Position numbers and translations under genes: made by a program. A stretch of 64,000 nucleotides of DNA from Hyposmocoma kahamanoa. Taxonomy: Eukaryota > Arthropoda > Insecta > Lepidoptera > Cosmopterigidae. Positions within the stretch are counted from its first letter, which is position 1; each line of letters starts with the position of its first letter. The DNA lies in assembly GCF_003589595.1 (NCBI RefSeq), contig NW_020654422.1, forward strand, positions 16,752,951 through 16,816,950, given 5' to 3'. Under the pieces are notes generated by a model. The model did not search any database and was not told the DNA's origin. It saw only the letters and a list, made by a program, of their open reading frames with translations. Below are positions 11,611 through 22,785 of this stretch, piece by piece.

Positions 11611-11799
11611 AATCGAATAGATTTTTACGGCAAAAAAGTAAGATGAGCCTCTGAATATTGATGATCATCATCGCCCATGAAAACTTGCAACACCAGAGCA
11701 ATTACAGTGCCAATTTATTTGTAAACATATTAGAGGTATAATTATGAACGAATAAAATAATCAAAATAAGGTACCAGATAAGCACACCAATTGACTGGG

Positions 11800-12005
11800 C
11801 TCGAATTAGGAAATCCCTGTACTACGAGTATGAGTACCAGAACAACGGAATTCACTCCGGGGCATTACCCGCAACGCTCTGACTACAATCAATTCAGAAA
11901 AAAATATTTTCCAAATTGGTCCTACCGATAAACGAACCCAGGACTTCCGCATCCAGTGTCCACAATGCAAACCGTTGGGCCACCGAGGTCGTCTTATAAA
12001 TAAAT
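11800..12005 (-). mobile_element. tRNA-derived SINE, family D
   Basis: The minus strand has CCTCGGTGGCCCAACGGTTT (box A region) and AGTCCTGGGTTCGTTTATCG (box B region), followed by a non-tRNA body with GAATTCCGTTGTTCTGGTAC. It differs from families B and C and occurs once here. Confidence 0.65.
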
Positions 12006-12159
12006 ATAATAAATTTATTCTCATACTTAGTTCATCAAACCCATAGCATTCAGTCTACATGCGGTCAAAATACACCATGTTTGATCTATACCTTTGAACG
12101 CAAATAGTTTTAAGTGGGTGCAATACTTTTATTAAATACGATCACGATTGTGAACTACA

Positions 12160-12300
12160 TGGTTTGCCAATAGTACTGCAAACTCCATGGTGTTGAGGCA
12201 TCGAGGGGTTGAGACGTCGAGGCGAGCGCGGGGAGGGAGTTATGACGTCACGCTTCTAGGCTGCGTGCACAGAGCAACGCCTGTCTATTTAGGTCACCTA
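12160..12300. promoter_or_regulatory. GC-rich patch with a CRE and a GGTCA half-site
   Basis: A locally GC-rich stretch in AT-rich DNA contains a perfect CRE, TGACGTCA, at 12243-12250, and TTTAGGTCACCTAA at about 12288-12301. No exon adjoins it. It could be an enhancer or a distal promoter of the gene whose exon starts at 17365; this is inference. Confidence 0.35.
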
Positions 12301-12734
12301 ATTTGGGATGATGCACTTAAACGGTAGATAAATAGAGGTAGATTTAAACCCGTATTGTATGTTTTAATGAGTATGTTTCATTTATCATAATTTATTAGAA
12401 TACATACTTACGTCCAGCCGCAAAAACGCCATGTTTAACCCAAGCGAAAAAAAAATTCTAAACATCATCTAATAAAAACGTTTACAAATAACACAAATTA
12501 GTACATTCTACCACAAGTGTCGCAAAAATTATAAACTTTTTTCAGAACCAATTCTGAGAAAAATGTATTCATATTCCCTGGGAACGTTCATGCACTTTCA
12601 CAGTATAGTATAAATATAATTTTGAATTTATTCTGATAGAATTCGAATAGTATATAATACCTAACGTTTTACACGCCTTTGAAAGATTTGGTAAGTTAAA
12701 TTAGTTGGCATGGTGATGTATATATAAACTTTCG

Positions 12735-12890
12735 TAGCAGTAGAGCTCCTTCTGAGTCTCTGGACGAACAGAGAAGTACTTACTGCCATCTTAGGTACCT
12801 ATTTCTGCCGCCAAGCAGTAATGTAAGCATTTTAAAGGTTTATGGGTGCTGGTGAAATTACAGGCACATGGGATTTGTCATGATAATTGA
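12735..12890 (+). repeat. Family A repeat, 5' half
   Basis: From GTAGCAGTAGAGCTCCTTCT through TTTCTGCCGCCAAGCAGTAA to ACAGGCACATGGGATTTGTC, then truncated. The 5' end has a short local duplication. Confidence 0.8.
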
Positions 12891-13900
12891 AAAGAAGTTC
12901 TGAATTAAGGCGGATTTTAGATAATTATGTAATGTAATTATATTTTTACGTGTGGGTGCTGTTCATCTCTACCTAAACCCCAAATTTGAGTATTTTTAGG
13001 TGGAATATTTTATCTATCTCAGGTACTACAAGGATAATAGATTTATTATAACTTTAAGTGCGTATATATATATGTATATTAATTATTTTGTGATATCTTC
13101 TGGAGCTACTCGAGACGCGTCAGACAAATACTATGATTAAAATGTAGCGAGTTTCAAAAAGGTAGGGTCTGAAAAACAGCTGGATCTGAGGCTCTATTCT
13201 TTGTAATCTACACAGTATCTATAAGTGATGTTATTTACAACTAAATTGTTTTGTAAATGTAGATAAATAAAGTTCTTTATTATTATTATTAATTGTTATT
13301 GTTCGAGGAGCCATATATTAGGTGCAACGAAATTATTTCTAGGAATAATAATAATTTAAATAAACGTATCACATATTGATCATAATAATAAATTTATTTC
13401 TCACCACAAATTATTTCGCACAAAAACAAAAATTTCCTAGGAACGAACTCTGCAGGAGACTATAATGCACTGATTCATTTAACAGCAATATTACGGCCCC
13501 CCAACTCATGCTTAATTGTTATTAAAATTACAGCAAGTTTAGCAGAGATGCCATTTTAAACGTAAACAAAAATTAATAATTTAGTTAAATAAAAATAATT
13601 GCCCATACAACGGTTTGTATGGGAAACCGAATATTTTTGTCAAAGCTTGAAATATTTAATTTTTTTATCATGCGTTCGATCACTATCCGAACTTTGGGTA
13701 ACATGTATATATAAAAAAGTACGTGATAATAATGCATACTTATATACTTTTATTGAAGGGGATGTAAATACAATATAAAAACAATATGTAATATAGGAAT
13801 GGATGGAGAGAAACAGACTAAAGTTTCGAGTTAAAACAAATTAGAACATTCTCTAATATCTTCAGTTTATCCAATTTCCGTCCAATGATTGACCATTATA
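12891..13900. other. Unassigned AT-rich sequence
   Basis: Contains an ATT-rich run near 13270-13295 and TTACAAACCATTG-like low-complexity stretches. No coding pattern is visible. Confidence 0.45.
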
Positions 13901-13904
13901 ATTA

Positions 13905-14290
13905 CGGAGCAAATTCACGATCGAACGGCTCGCCTCACCCGCGCCGCACCCCCGCTGGCCCAACCTGTTTCAGAATGAAACTGACCTAATTCTTCTGCTG
14001 CATACCCCCCGCACCAAATGACGTCATAGAAACCTTTACAAAACATAAATGCACAACATCCTTCGAACTGGTGAACTATAATGTCACCTACGATATAATA
14101 TATAGATACCATAATAAAGATCTTCAGTAAAGGTGGGTACGTCGTTTTGATTCTACGTAAGTGTGTCATGGAGTCAAAAACTGGGTCATCCAGGGTGCAA
14201 GCCTCTATTCATGAATCGAAACACACCGGGTGACGCGCCCGTTCATTCTTGCCTCACTCGTCCGTTAATCGAACCTCTGACGCACGAGTC
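13905..14290. promoter_or_regulatory. GC-rich patch with a CRE
   Basis: CpG-rich segments (TCGCCTCACCCGCGCCGCAC near 13930; GACGCGCCCGTTCATTCTTG near 14230) surround a perfect CRE at 14019-14026 (TGACGTCA). Candidate regulatory DNA without an associated exon. Confidence 0.3.
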
Positions 14291-14349
14291 GAGGAAAATA
14301 TTTTATATATTATACAATATGTATCTTATTTGAAGAAATTAATTATTTA

Positions 14350-14925
14350 ATTTAGTAGCAGTAGAGCTCATTGTGAAAGGGTTCGTCCAGGGAAGTACTG
14401 CCACCTTACCTATTTCTGCTGCCATGTGAGCATTACTGCGTTCCGGTTTTGAAGGGTAAGGGTGGTAACCTATCACAAAGACGAAACTTTTTTGTCTGAA
14501 TTAACGTTTGTTCGAATTTTCATTACACCGGAAACCGAATTATAATAAAACAGTTGTTCTTTCAGGATGTTTTGAATGTTTATCGCAAAGACACGATTAG
14601 GTTCGGTTATATTAGGTTAAGTTAGGTTTAAAAGAAAAAAACATTTTCCTCTCAAAATTACTTTCGAGGTTATGAAACTTCGACCAAACGTTATTTCTGG
14701 AAAAAGTCATTTCGGACTACTGATAGGCAACCGGTAAAGGTGCTTGTGAAATTACAGGCATAAGGTAAATGTCAATTTATGTCTCAGGGTGCATAGGGAG
14801 TGTCCCTCGGATCTTCGCGATTTAAAGCTCTGAATGTCACTTCAACTGTTACGGACAGTCGCGTCGCTTTCCACCAAGCACACGACTTGTTCGTCCTTCA
14901 CTTAGTATCATAAAAAAAAATATAT
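14350..14925 (+). repeat. Family A repeat split by a younger insertion
   Basis: The 5' half (14352-14463) and 3' half (14733-14920) of one family A copy are collinear and are interrupted exactly by the TIR element at 14464-14732. Confidence 0.85.
14464..14732. mobile_element. Nested TIR element, 269 bp, with 9-bp target duplication
   Basis: The ends GGTAACCTATCA and TGATAGGCAACC are inverted repeats. The flanks GGTAAGGGT (14455-14463) and GGTAAAGGT (14733-14741) are a 9-bp target-site duplication with one mismatch, and both are part of the family A consensus. A 9-bp duplication fits a Mutator-like group. The interior is non-coding and has TTAGG-like runs at about 14600-14630. Confidence 0.75.
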
Positions 14926-17150
14926 AAAAGCCCTGACAAATTATTTAATTACTTGTTCGTTTTTCTCAAATACGCCTGAAAGATAGAGGTAAAGAAACTT
15001 CACAAATTCAAATAAAATTTGCTAATTCGTGAAATGAACTGATTAATAAGTAGTAATTTATAATCGTACGAGCTAAATTCCGACTACACAGCAAGAGTGA
15101 TTACATCCTGTCCTGTACAGTCCTGCACTGCGTATGGAGGACAGTTTTGTCCACGCAAACATTTCCTCCCCACAGTGGTTGTTTTGTCTTCGTGTTACGT
15201 ATCCTTACCGCTTCGTTTTTCTAATATTAGTATAGACTAATGGCCTAAAATCTAGGGTGTTCAAATATGTAAGTGTAAGCAGTGCTTGGCGAAGGCCGTG
15301 TCCTCGGCAAGCGTTGACGCACGCCACTAGCGCGGCTGCCTTGGGATCAGATGGCCCAGTCCCGATTCTACCTCTAATTTTAATACTGAGTCATTGTCCT
15401 AAAGGTACTTGAATACTATGTGGAATCACAAGGATTCTAAAAAAATCTCATTTGACTCGTTAGAGTAGAAGAGCAGATTATGTTCTTAAAAAGAGAATAT
15501 TCTGCCAAGAAGCGGACGAGAAGACTCAGCTCTAATGGGCTACGTAAAAATACGAAACTCACTCGTGGATAAACATAAGCTGGGACATGAAGACATAAAC
15601 TAAGAAAACCCTACGATTCTCTAAATTTGTTGTGTTTGGGCTAAACTGTGTAACTAAATATGGTCAAAATAGATGTCTGTTGTTGGAAGTGATGAAGGGT
15701 TGTACAGGCCCTGAATGAATCACCGTACTTGGTACTTGGTGAAACGGGCTGGTTTCCGCGTATTTTGCGTGTGGGAAACATTTCAAGAACTATCTTTGCA
15801 ACAATAAATTATCGCCCTGCAATTTGTTGTAATTGAATTTAGAACGATAATATCGATTATGATAAGTCTTAGGTTGACTGCGATAAAACACAATGTATAT
15901 ACATCTGAATTCATCATGTAAATTTACCAAATTTGCCGTTTTTCAACATGCACTGTTGTCTAAACGGTACGTTTTATTTTGTTTTCGAATAGAAAATTTC
16001 TTTATCATTTTTTTATATGTCGGTTTGATTTATCAATCGATGCTACGTCCTTGAACAGCACGCGGCAGGTAAGTACCTCAATGCTACGCTAAAAATAGAA
16101 CTGAAGTAACCAAGGCGAGCGTAGCCTTCTAATACGTAGCACTGACGTTTTCCGCTACGCTCCGTAGCTCTTACATTTGAAAGAAAAATATGTTTTTTCA
16201 AGACTCGAACAGATTGTTGAGTTTATTATTGCTGTAGAAATAAATAATTGAAAATAGTTTTCGAACGATAACATCCTGTTTTTAACGTAAGTGTCTTTGA
16301 GATATAAGTATTTTTAATAAATAAAATACCTTACTAGAGTAGATAGAAACATTACCAGTGATATGAACATTTTGGAAATACGAGCGTCTGAGGAAAGAAT
16401 GAAGCAAAAAGAGGAAATGAAAGAATTACGCTAGGATAGAGAAAATTGTTTCTACCTTTTGCTAGCAATGGGATGACATCATGATAATACTACGAAACTG
16501 CAGATATTTTATCACCCTATATATCCTACCGCTTTCTATGAATTATCTTGAACTGGAGAGTATAAAACAAGAACGTGGCAATACAAGTCGTTTTAATAAA
16601 TTTTTGCGTCCAATTAAACACGTAGGGTATGGACTCGGTGCTGTAGCATGCATATAAATTAGATTCAACCCTTAACGCCATACTTTCTGAATATCATAAT
16701 AATTTTCTGTCAAATTAAAAACACTGAAAATATGAATTAAAGAATCCTTATTGCACATTAAAAATTACCACGACAATAGTAATGTCAGTATCAAAGTAAG
16801 CTAATGTACACTAACCACAACAGACAGTCGCACAGTATAGATTCAATTTCACCCAGGCTAGAAAATTAATAGAAAGTTAGGCTATTTTTGTTATATTATT
16901 AAACGTTTTAATTTTTCTTTAAAATAAAATAGAAGCAAAATTATGTTACAAAGTTAAAACTTTGTAAAATTATTTTCCCTGCATTGTAAAATTATTGCAT
17001 AGGCAGGTGGGTAAAATAACGTAAAATGTCAAAATAAAAAAAAAAGAGAATTTCGTCACGCCTTCACTCGTAACACAAAAAATTTAAAACTTATATCGTT
17101 TCGAATTCATGTATTAAACTCGGTAGCGTGTTAATCAGTGAGCGTCACCC
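14926..17150. other. Mostly unassigned sequence
   Basis: No convincing exon. A strong splice-donor-like site, CGCGGCAG|GTAAGTACC, lies at 16068/16069 and could end a 5' untranslated exon of the gene at 17365. A repeated GCTACGC-type word occurs several times at 16080-16165. The remainder is AT-rich. Confidence 0.35.
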
Positions 17151-17290
17151 TGGCCGGGGAAGGTATTCTCGTCTAAATGTCAAACGTTGAGTCGATACAA
17201 CTTGTTGCACCGTGACCGGGTCACGACGGGGGTAGAGCGCGGCTCGGGGTACGCGGTGCACCGGTCAATGACCCGCCCCGCATGCAGGCT
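17150..17290 (+). promoter_or_regulatory. GC-rich region with two nuclear-receptor-type palindromes
   Basis: GTGACCGGGTCAC at 17212-17224 is a perfect 13-bp palindrome, and GGTCAATGACC at 17263-17273 is a perfect inverted repeat of GGTCA with a one-base spacer. The latter has the layout of an IR-1 ecdysone response element, bound in insects by EcR/USP heterodimers. Both are within 170 bases of the start codon of the downstream exon. Binding is inferred from sequence alone. Confidence 0.45.
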
Positions 17291-17364
17291 ATTTTTAGAA
17301 CTACCTGCACAGTGATAAAGTTTAAAGGTCAGAATTTAACCCATTTGCACTCCTTCTCGTACAG

Positions 17365-17497
17365 GTCGTCAAAAATGTTGATTATCATCCTCATTGTATG
17401 CTGCATCCTTATTGTTCTGGCATATCACGGATATCCAAATAAGAGTGGCATTAGGCCGCAGCTAGCCCAAAAATGTGTCTCCGATAGTATTGTACAG
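17365..17497 (+). CDS. Putative coding exon: hydrophobic N-terminal anchor or signal peptide
   Basis: A pyrimidine-rich stretch and acceptor (CTTCTCGTACAG|) precede ten untranslated bases and an ATG at 17375-17377 in good context (CAAAAATG). The frame reads MLIIILIVCCILIVLAY then HGYPNKSGIRPQLAQKC and VSDSIVQ, 41 codons, and stops at a good donor (CAG|GTACGT) in phase 0. The first 17 residues form one strongly hydrophobic helix, so the protein is probably secreted or membrane-anchored with a short cytosolic start. I do not recognise it and found no further exon with matching phase downstream. Intron length may be large. The adjacent palindromes suggest hormonal regulation, but that is inference. 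It could also be chance, although both splice sites and the start context fit. Confidence 0.45.
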
Positions 17498-17814
17498 GTA
17501 CGTTATAAAACGGTTAATTGTATTCTTTTTTACAAATTTTTTTGGTAAAAGTTAAGTTCAGTAACCAACAGGTTACAGGTTAATTCACATCAAAATAACA
17601 CTGAAAAGCCAAGGTTATTTTAAAATACTTAAATTTTAAGCACAACCTTTTTTTTTTGATAAATCAGTTGAACAGATTCACTGCACTCGTCAGAATATAT
17701 CTTTAGTATCCCTACGATTATAGTTTCTTCTAAGTAGTACAATATCTCGATATAGTGTGTAGTGGTATAGTATATTTCTATCTGCCGTCGACACGTGAAT
17801 CCTTAAAATATCCT

Positions 17815-18110
17815 TACAAATGTTGCTATTAGCTTCTATTTCGGGTGCTGAATTGCATAATGGGAGGCTGGCCCGTGACGTCAGGAGGCGCGGCACGGCG
17901 CGACCCATTCATGTCCTACACACACTAAGAAACACCCGAATACACCCCCGCGTCGTCTACATTCTCCATCGTGACGTCACGACGCTCCCAACCAATCACC
18001 GGCGAGATCCATTCAAGCCTAACTCCTGAAGGGAAATTCGGGATGTAGCCACCAGTCGAGAATCGCGCTCCGAACGCGAGTGTCCCACGCGGTGGAAAAG
18101 TCTGTCTTAC
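17815..18110. promoter_or_regulatory. GC-rich patch with two CRE sites and a CCAAT box
   Basis: TGACGTCA occurs at 17876-17883 and 17972-17979 (the second within GTGACGTCAC), 96 bases apart, and ACCAATCACCGG follows at about 17990. The region is CpG-rich. It may be an intronic enhancer or alternative promoter. Short frames through it on both strands look like by-products of high GC. Confidence 0.4.
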
Positions 18111-18299
18111 TTCGATAAAAAGTTTAATGTTCGTAAAAAAAATATTTCACTAATTGGCATGTATTTTAAGTTATGCGTCAGTTTTAGATCTTCGAATTTA
18201 AATCACTAGGTAAGTAATAGAGGAATCATGAACATACACATACAACAATTTCACAAAAAAAATGTTCGTTAGAATTTCTAAATTGGGTTATATAGATTT

Positions 18300-18400
18300 T
18301 TGTCAAAAATGTTTAGGTCTACGCAATACGCTACGGTGCTACGGTACCGCCTACGCGATGTCTGCCCGTCGTCGCGTAGACTCGCCCACGCTGGGGTTCC
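18300..18400. repeat. CTACG-type short repeat cluster
   Basis: CTACGCAATACGCTACGGTG then CTACGGTACCGCCTACGCGA: variants of a GCTACGG word repeat at irregular 8-12 base spacing, like the cluster at 16080-16165. Confidence 0.5.
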
Positions 18401-18650
18401 CTCCAACTTCAAATACGTGATCGTAGTGCTTATTCTCACTCTTATTCAAGTCTTCACTTAAAAATTTTACGTGACCTTGGAAATTCATATTTTGGCATGT
18501 ATTGATATTCCTATAACTTTTCAACCTATGAAATCACGCACATCATTAAAAGATGAAGAAAATAATAAAGTTCATTTTCTTTAGTAATTTTTAAACTGAC
18601 AATATTTAGTTCACCCGTTTATTACTACAAGACATAATAGACAGTAAAAT

Positions 18651-18885
18651 GTTTTACCTATTTCTACCGCCAAGCAGTAATGTGAACATTACTGTGTTCC
18701 GGTTTTGAATAGTAAGGGTACTGGTGAAATTACGGGTACATGGGTCTTGTCAACTTATGTCTCAGGGTGACGGGTGCAGTGCCAGTGCACCTCAGTTCTT
18801 TGCGATTTAAACTGGTATGGACAGGCGTGTCGCTTACCACCAGGCCCTCGATTTGTTCGTCCCAAACCTTGATAACATAAAAACA
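18651..18885 (+). repeat. Family A repeat, lacking the 5' end
   Basis: Starts at TTACCTATTTCTACCGCCAA and continues through the 3' end TTGTTCGTCCCAAACCTTGA and TAACATAAAA. Confidence 0.85.
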
Positions 18886-19006
18886 ATAATTTAAAAAAAT
18901 TACGATTTTTACATTATTTTTAAAAGACCCGTCTATTAAAAATTATCACGCGTACGCAAATTCATATTTTTATTAAAAAATATATTTTTTTTTTATTATT
19001 CTTACT

Positions 19007-19071
19007 GAGTATACTTGTGTGTACAAAGCATAATATATGTAATATTATGCTTTGTACACACAAGTATACTC
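19007..19071. repeat. Long perfect hairpin, 30-bp stem
   Basis: GAGTATACTTGTGTGTACAA plus the next ten bases pair perfectly with the right arm, with a five-base loop around ATGTA. The total is 65 nt. Perfect pairing is unusual for a conserved miRNA precursor, so a recent inverted duplication or foldback element is more likely. Confidence 0.9.
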
Positions 19072-19169
19072 AAATACTAGAGAGTAGAATAGCGTTGGTT
19101 GCCCAATGTTTCTAGTAACTGTGGCATGTACATACCTACCTTTAAAAGCTAACTTACGTACATTTAACT

Positions 19170-19395
19170 TTCTCCGTGGCCGAGCTGTTACCATACTGGT
19201 CTGCCACGCAGAGGTGTCGGGTTCGACTCCCAGCCGGAAGAAATATTTGTATGGCCTACATTTATTTCTCGTGACTTAGGTTGTAATTTGTGGTTGTCTA
19301 TGTGTTTGTCATTGTGTTTGTCCATGGCACCCGCGACACAGAGTTTCCCTAGTGCGAGACTATGAGTGTGTACGGTGTTATTATTATTATTTGTA
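19170..19395 (+). mobile_element. tRNA-derived SINE, family B
   Basis: Box A in CCGTGGCCGAGCTGTTACCA and box B in GGGTTCGACTCCCAGCC, then a body with GAAATATTTGTATGGCCTAC, CCATGGCACCCGCGACACAG and TTTCCCTAGTGCG, ending in an ATT run. Other copies are at 53248-53465 and 60206-60420, with a damaged copy at 56500-56600. Confidence 0.9.
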
Positions 19396-19887
19396 AATGT
19401 TTAGTAGCAATATCTCTTGCTAACGGAGAAAAAAACCGTAATGAATCCCGCAAGTCGAAGATGCTTTAAATCCTCGGAAAATGTGTGAAACCTCCAATCT
19501 ATAAAGGTCTAAACCTTCTCCGTAAAAAAATCCAAGCCCAGCAATTGGACGTATAAGGCTTGACATTATACAGAATCGTGTGAAATCTGAGTATAGCGCC
19601 CTTCTCAAAACACGCAGCCATTTATCTCATATTAAAACTAATTATCCCTTTCGGTTTACGTGGTAGCGTAAAACAGACAAAGGAAGCTTCATAATAGTTA
19701 CTATTATCTTTCAAGCGCATTTTGCACATCTGTTTGACAATTGTCAAAATCAAGACTGTATAATTTTGATTTGGGTGCATATATTGTATTATTTATTATT
19801 ATAATATATATGTAAGTTTAATATGTATATATAATAAGTATGTTTATATTATATTATTTATTCGTACCACACAAATTATCGATTAGC

Positions 19888-20065
19888 TTTCTCTCTAAAT
19901 TGCGTATATTTGTTTTTTTTTTCAAACATACCAACGTTTCGGGCAGGTCTCATGGTTGCAGTTGACTGACATGGGACCTGTAAAGGGCCCTAAACATCTG
20001 TTTGTTTGAAAAAACAAATATACGCGATTTAAATCCGAAAAACTAGTTTAGTTTCCTGCGTATCA
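19888..20065. mobile_element. Foldback element, family G
   Basis: Left arm TAAATTGCGTATATTTGTTT and right arm AAACAAATATACGCGATTTA are inverted; CATACCAACGTTTCGGG and CCCTAAACATCTGTTTG continue the pairing. GGGACCTGTAAAGGGCCC lies in the central part. The arms make up most of the element and it has no coding capacity. Confidence 0.8.
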
Positions 20066-20169
20066 ATCGCAAAAATCTAAAACTATATCTATTTAGGTCC
20101 TAAAAGATTTTTGCATCTTGATTTATTTTAAACTATTGATATTTAAACTACAACTTAAATTTTAAAACT

Positions 20170-20345
20170 AGATTCGGGCAAAAAATCTAACATAAAAGCT
20201 GATATGGCGAGAATGCTTCATGGACCTTTTCAAGGCAAGAGTGAATGGGTATTATTTAGGTGTGCATGTATCCCCCTCAACATCACTTTCCATCAGGTGA
20301 GATTGAAGTCAAATGCGCACATATTTTTTATAAAAATAAAAATTC
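20170..20345 (+). repeat. LINE 3' UTR fragment
   Basis: Contains CTTTTCAAGGCAAGAGTGAA, TCACTTTCCATCAGGTGAGA and TGAAGTCAAATGCGCACATA before an AAAATAAAAA end, the same 3' UTR as at 4690-4800. Confidence 0.65.
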
Positions 20346-21220
20346 AAAAACAAAGACACAATGGCTGCTAGGGTGTTAGCGAATGCAGAATAGTTCTGCG
20401 ACCTTGATGAGAAACAGGTACGCATGACAAAGATACACATCAAAATTGTCTAGGGATCAAGCACGTTTTTGTCAATTACTGAAAATCATGTTTTTTACAC
20501 CATTGTACTTTTTCTGGTCAAAATCTATTGTTGTTAAAAAATAATTAAAAAACCTGAGTTTTAGTAATTAGTAAAAGCGTGTTTGATCCCTAGACAATTT
20601 TATTGAATGTATAATGTGAATGGTTTCTGTTCAGTTTGATAATTACGATAATAAGAAAGTCTTCTATTTGTTTAAATTTTCTAGTAAACACAGGTACCTA
20701 GACGATAGAAGTAATAGTAGGTTTTTAATGCACATTTTCAATTAGGTGTTCATTTTTTCCCCATATTTATATTTCAAGTATACATACACTTGGGTGGCTT
20801 TATATAGTGCAGTAACATGATGTGCCATATACCAACTCGGAAAAGTGTTATACCTCCAAAAACTCTTATCCATATAATCATAAAATTAACTACCCCGTTT
20901 GATTTCCTCTTGATTGACCCTACCATGAATGTGAACGTATTTGACTAAAGGAACACCTCACATATTGTGAAACCAATATTAGTCGTCCCATAATCCAGTA
21001 AGTATGGATCAGCTAACATTTTTTTAGCAATTAGAGAGAGGTTAAATTAAAGTTGTTAGTCTAGATGGCTATTACATTATAATTACCCCTTAAAATGTAC
21101 TTAAATAATTGGTCGGGTATTTTCATAATTTTCTTGTTGTAAATTTTATGTTTCTTCAATCTGATTTCTAGCATAAATTACTTATTAAGTTAATCATTTA
21201 TGTAGTTTTAGTTGAATATT
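20346..21220. other. Unassigned sequence
   Basis: CTAGGGATCAAGCACGTTTT at about 20451 and GTGTTTGATCCCTAGACAAT at about 20579 form widely spaced inverted arms of roughly 20 bases (GTCTAGGGATCAA / TTGATCCCTAGAC), suggesting another TIR element of about 155 bp (20446-20600). The rest is AT-rich and blank. Confidence 0.45.
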
Positions 21221-21222
21221 TT

Positions 21223-21478
21223 AAGTAGCAGTGTAGCTCCTTGTGAAAGGGTTCGTCCAGAGAGGTACTGCCACCTACCATCTCTGCCGTCAAGCAGTAA
21301 CGTAAGCATTATCGCCTTCTAGTTTTAAAGGGTAGTGCTAATGAAACTATGGGCATAGTAGCAGTGCCCCTCAGGTCTTTGCGATTTAAAGCTCTGAGTG
21401 GCACTGGAATTGTTGAGTAGAGATGTCACTTACCAACGGCGAACGACCTGTTCGATCCGTCTGTTGATATCGTTAAAA
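21223..21478 (+). repeat. Family A repeat
   Basis: Near full length, from AAGTAGCAGTGTAGCTCCTT to CGACCTGTTCGATCC and the end GATATCGTTAAAAA. Confidence 0.85.
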
Positions 21479-21714
21479 AAACAGTGCTTTCATTTTGTTC
21501 CAGTACTTCAGCATAGTGGCCTATCTTCTCTTTCATTTATTTCTACTTCTTTTCCGTTTTACCACCACTGATTATTTTTTTGCTGAATTTTATGCGCATA
21601 TATGGCACAATAGTTATATATTTTGCCTATATTATGTACTCTTATTTTACAATCGAAAGAAGTAACAAGACGGTCTAAGAAAAACAAAATGTGTTGTTAC
21701 CGCTTGAAACATAA

Positions 21715-22060
21715 ATTTGTTACAGAAAAAGAAACTATTTTTCCGAATTTAAATCGCGTATATTTGCTTTTTCAAACAAACCGACGTTTAGGGCCCCTTA
21801 CAGGTTCCAAACCTAATATAGCGTAAATTGGAATGTTTTTTGTAAAATTAAAAATAAGGTATTTAATTAATAACTTTTGTAACTACAGTGGAAAAAATAG
21901 AGTGGTATGCATAATTATTAAACATTACCGGTTGATGACTTTTCCACCTTAGTCAACCGCGACCATGGGACCTGTAAAGGGCCCAAAACGTCGGTTTGTT
22001 TGAAAAAACAAATATACGCAATTTAAATCTGGAAAAATAGTTTCATTTCCTATGTGTAAC
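21715..22060. mobile_element. Foldback element, family G (with spacer)
   Basis: Left arm 21715-21803 (GAAACTATTTTTCCGAATTT, AATCGCGTATATTTGC) and right arm 21945-22055 (GGACCTGTAAAGGGCCC, ACGTCGGTTTGTTTGAAAAA, TAGTTTCATTTCC) pair across a spacer of about 140 bases that other copies lack. Confidence 0.8.
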
Positions 22061-22426
22061 AATCGCGAAAGCTTAAGAACTCGATACATTTGGTATTTAA
22101 TAATAATAATTCTTTATTGACAGGTAGACAACCCATATTAAATGCAAGTTACAATTATATTAAGAAACAAAAGCAATAAAATAATGGTCATAAAATAAAA
22201 ATAAAATGCAATATATTGCGCTTATAAAATTGTAATAATAAGCTTGTCATTTCTTATTTACATCACGATGCACGGAAATCCAGTATTTAATAAGCAAACG
22301 TTTTTTAAAAAAAAGTTCAACCAACTTCAAAAACTACAAACAGTCACTACATTAAAAGTAATAAATAACAAAACACAGAGAAATTTTGCATGTGCTCACC
22401 AGAGAGTATTTAATATGATTAATAAG

Positions 22427-22427
<1 letters not shown>

Positions 22428-22468
<41 letters not shown>
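22428..22468. repeat. (AC)20 microsatellite
   Basis: About twenty uninterrupted AC units followed by ATATATA. The poly-threonine-histidine frame across it is not a gene. Confidence 0.95.
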
Positions 22469-22475
<7 letters not shown>

Positions 22476-22785
22476 GCCCAATGATTACAAGAAAAACCTA
22501 CTTCGCCCGTTAGTTTTGTTAAGCAAAAAATGTTTTTTTTTCTTGTACAGTTTGTAGATATAGATAATTGTCACCGTTTTATCGTAGAAATTTGGTTGTG
22601 TACCTACACAAAACCTGAGCAGTTGTTTATTGTTCTAAAGAAATAATATAAAGGAAGAAAACGAAATAGAAACAGGTATTCTAAAAGTAATTAGTCAGAC
22701 CTTTAGGTTTCTTTTAAAACCTAAGAAATTATTGGTTTGTAAATACCTATAAATACAGCGAATTATCGAGTTCTTAGGTTTTCGC

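Noticed and set aside
17820..18029. Plus frame rich in Arg/His
   Set aside because: It follows a GC-rich CRE patch; the composition explains it.
22244..22513. 89-residue plus frame with a Thr-His run
   Set aside because: The run is an (AC)n microsatellite and there is no coding support on either side.
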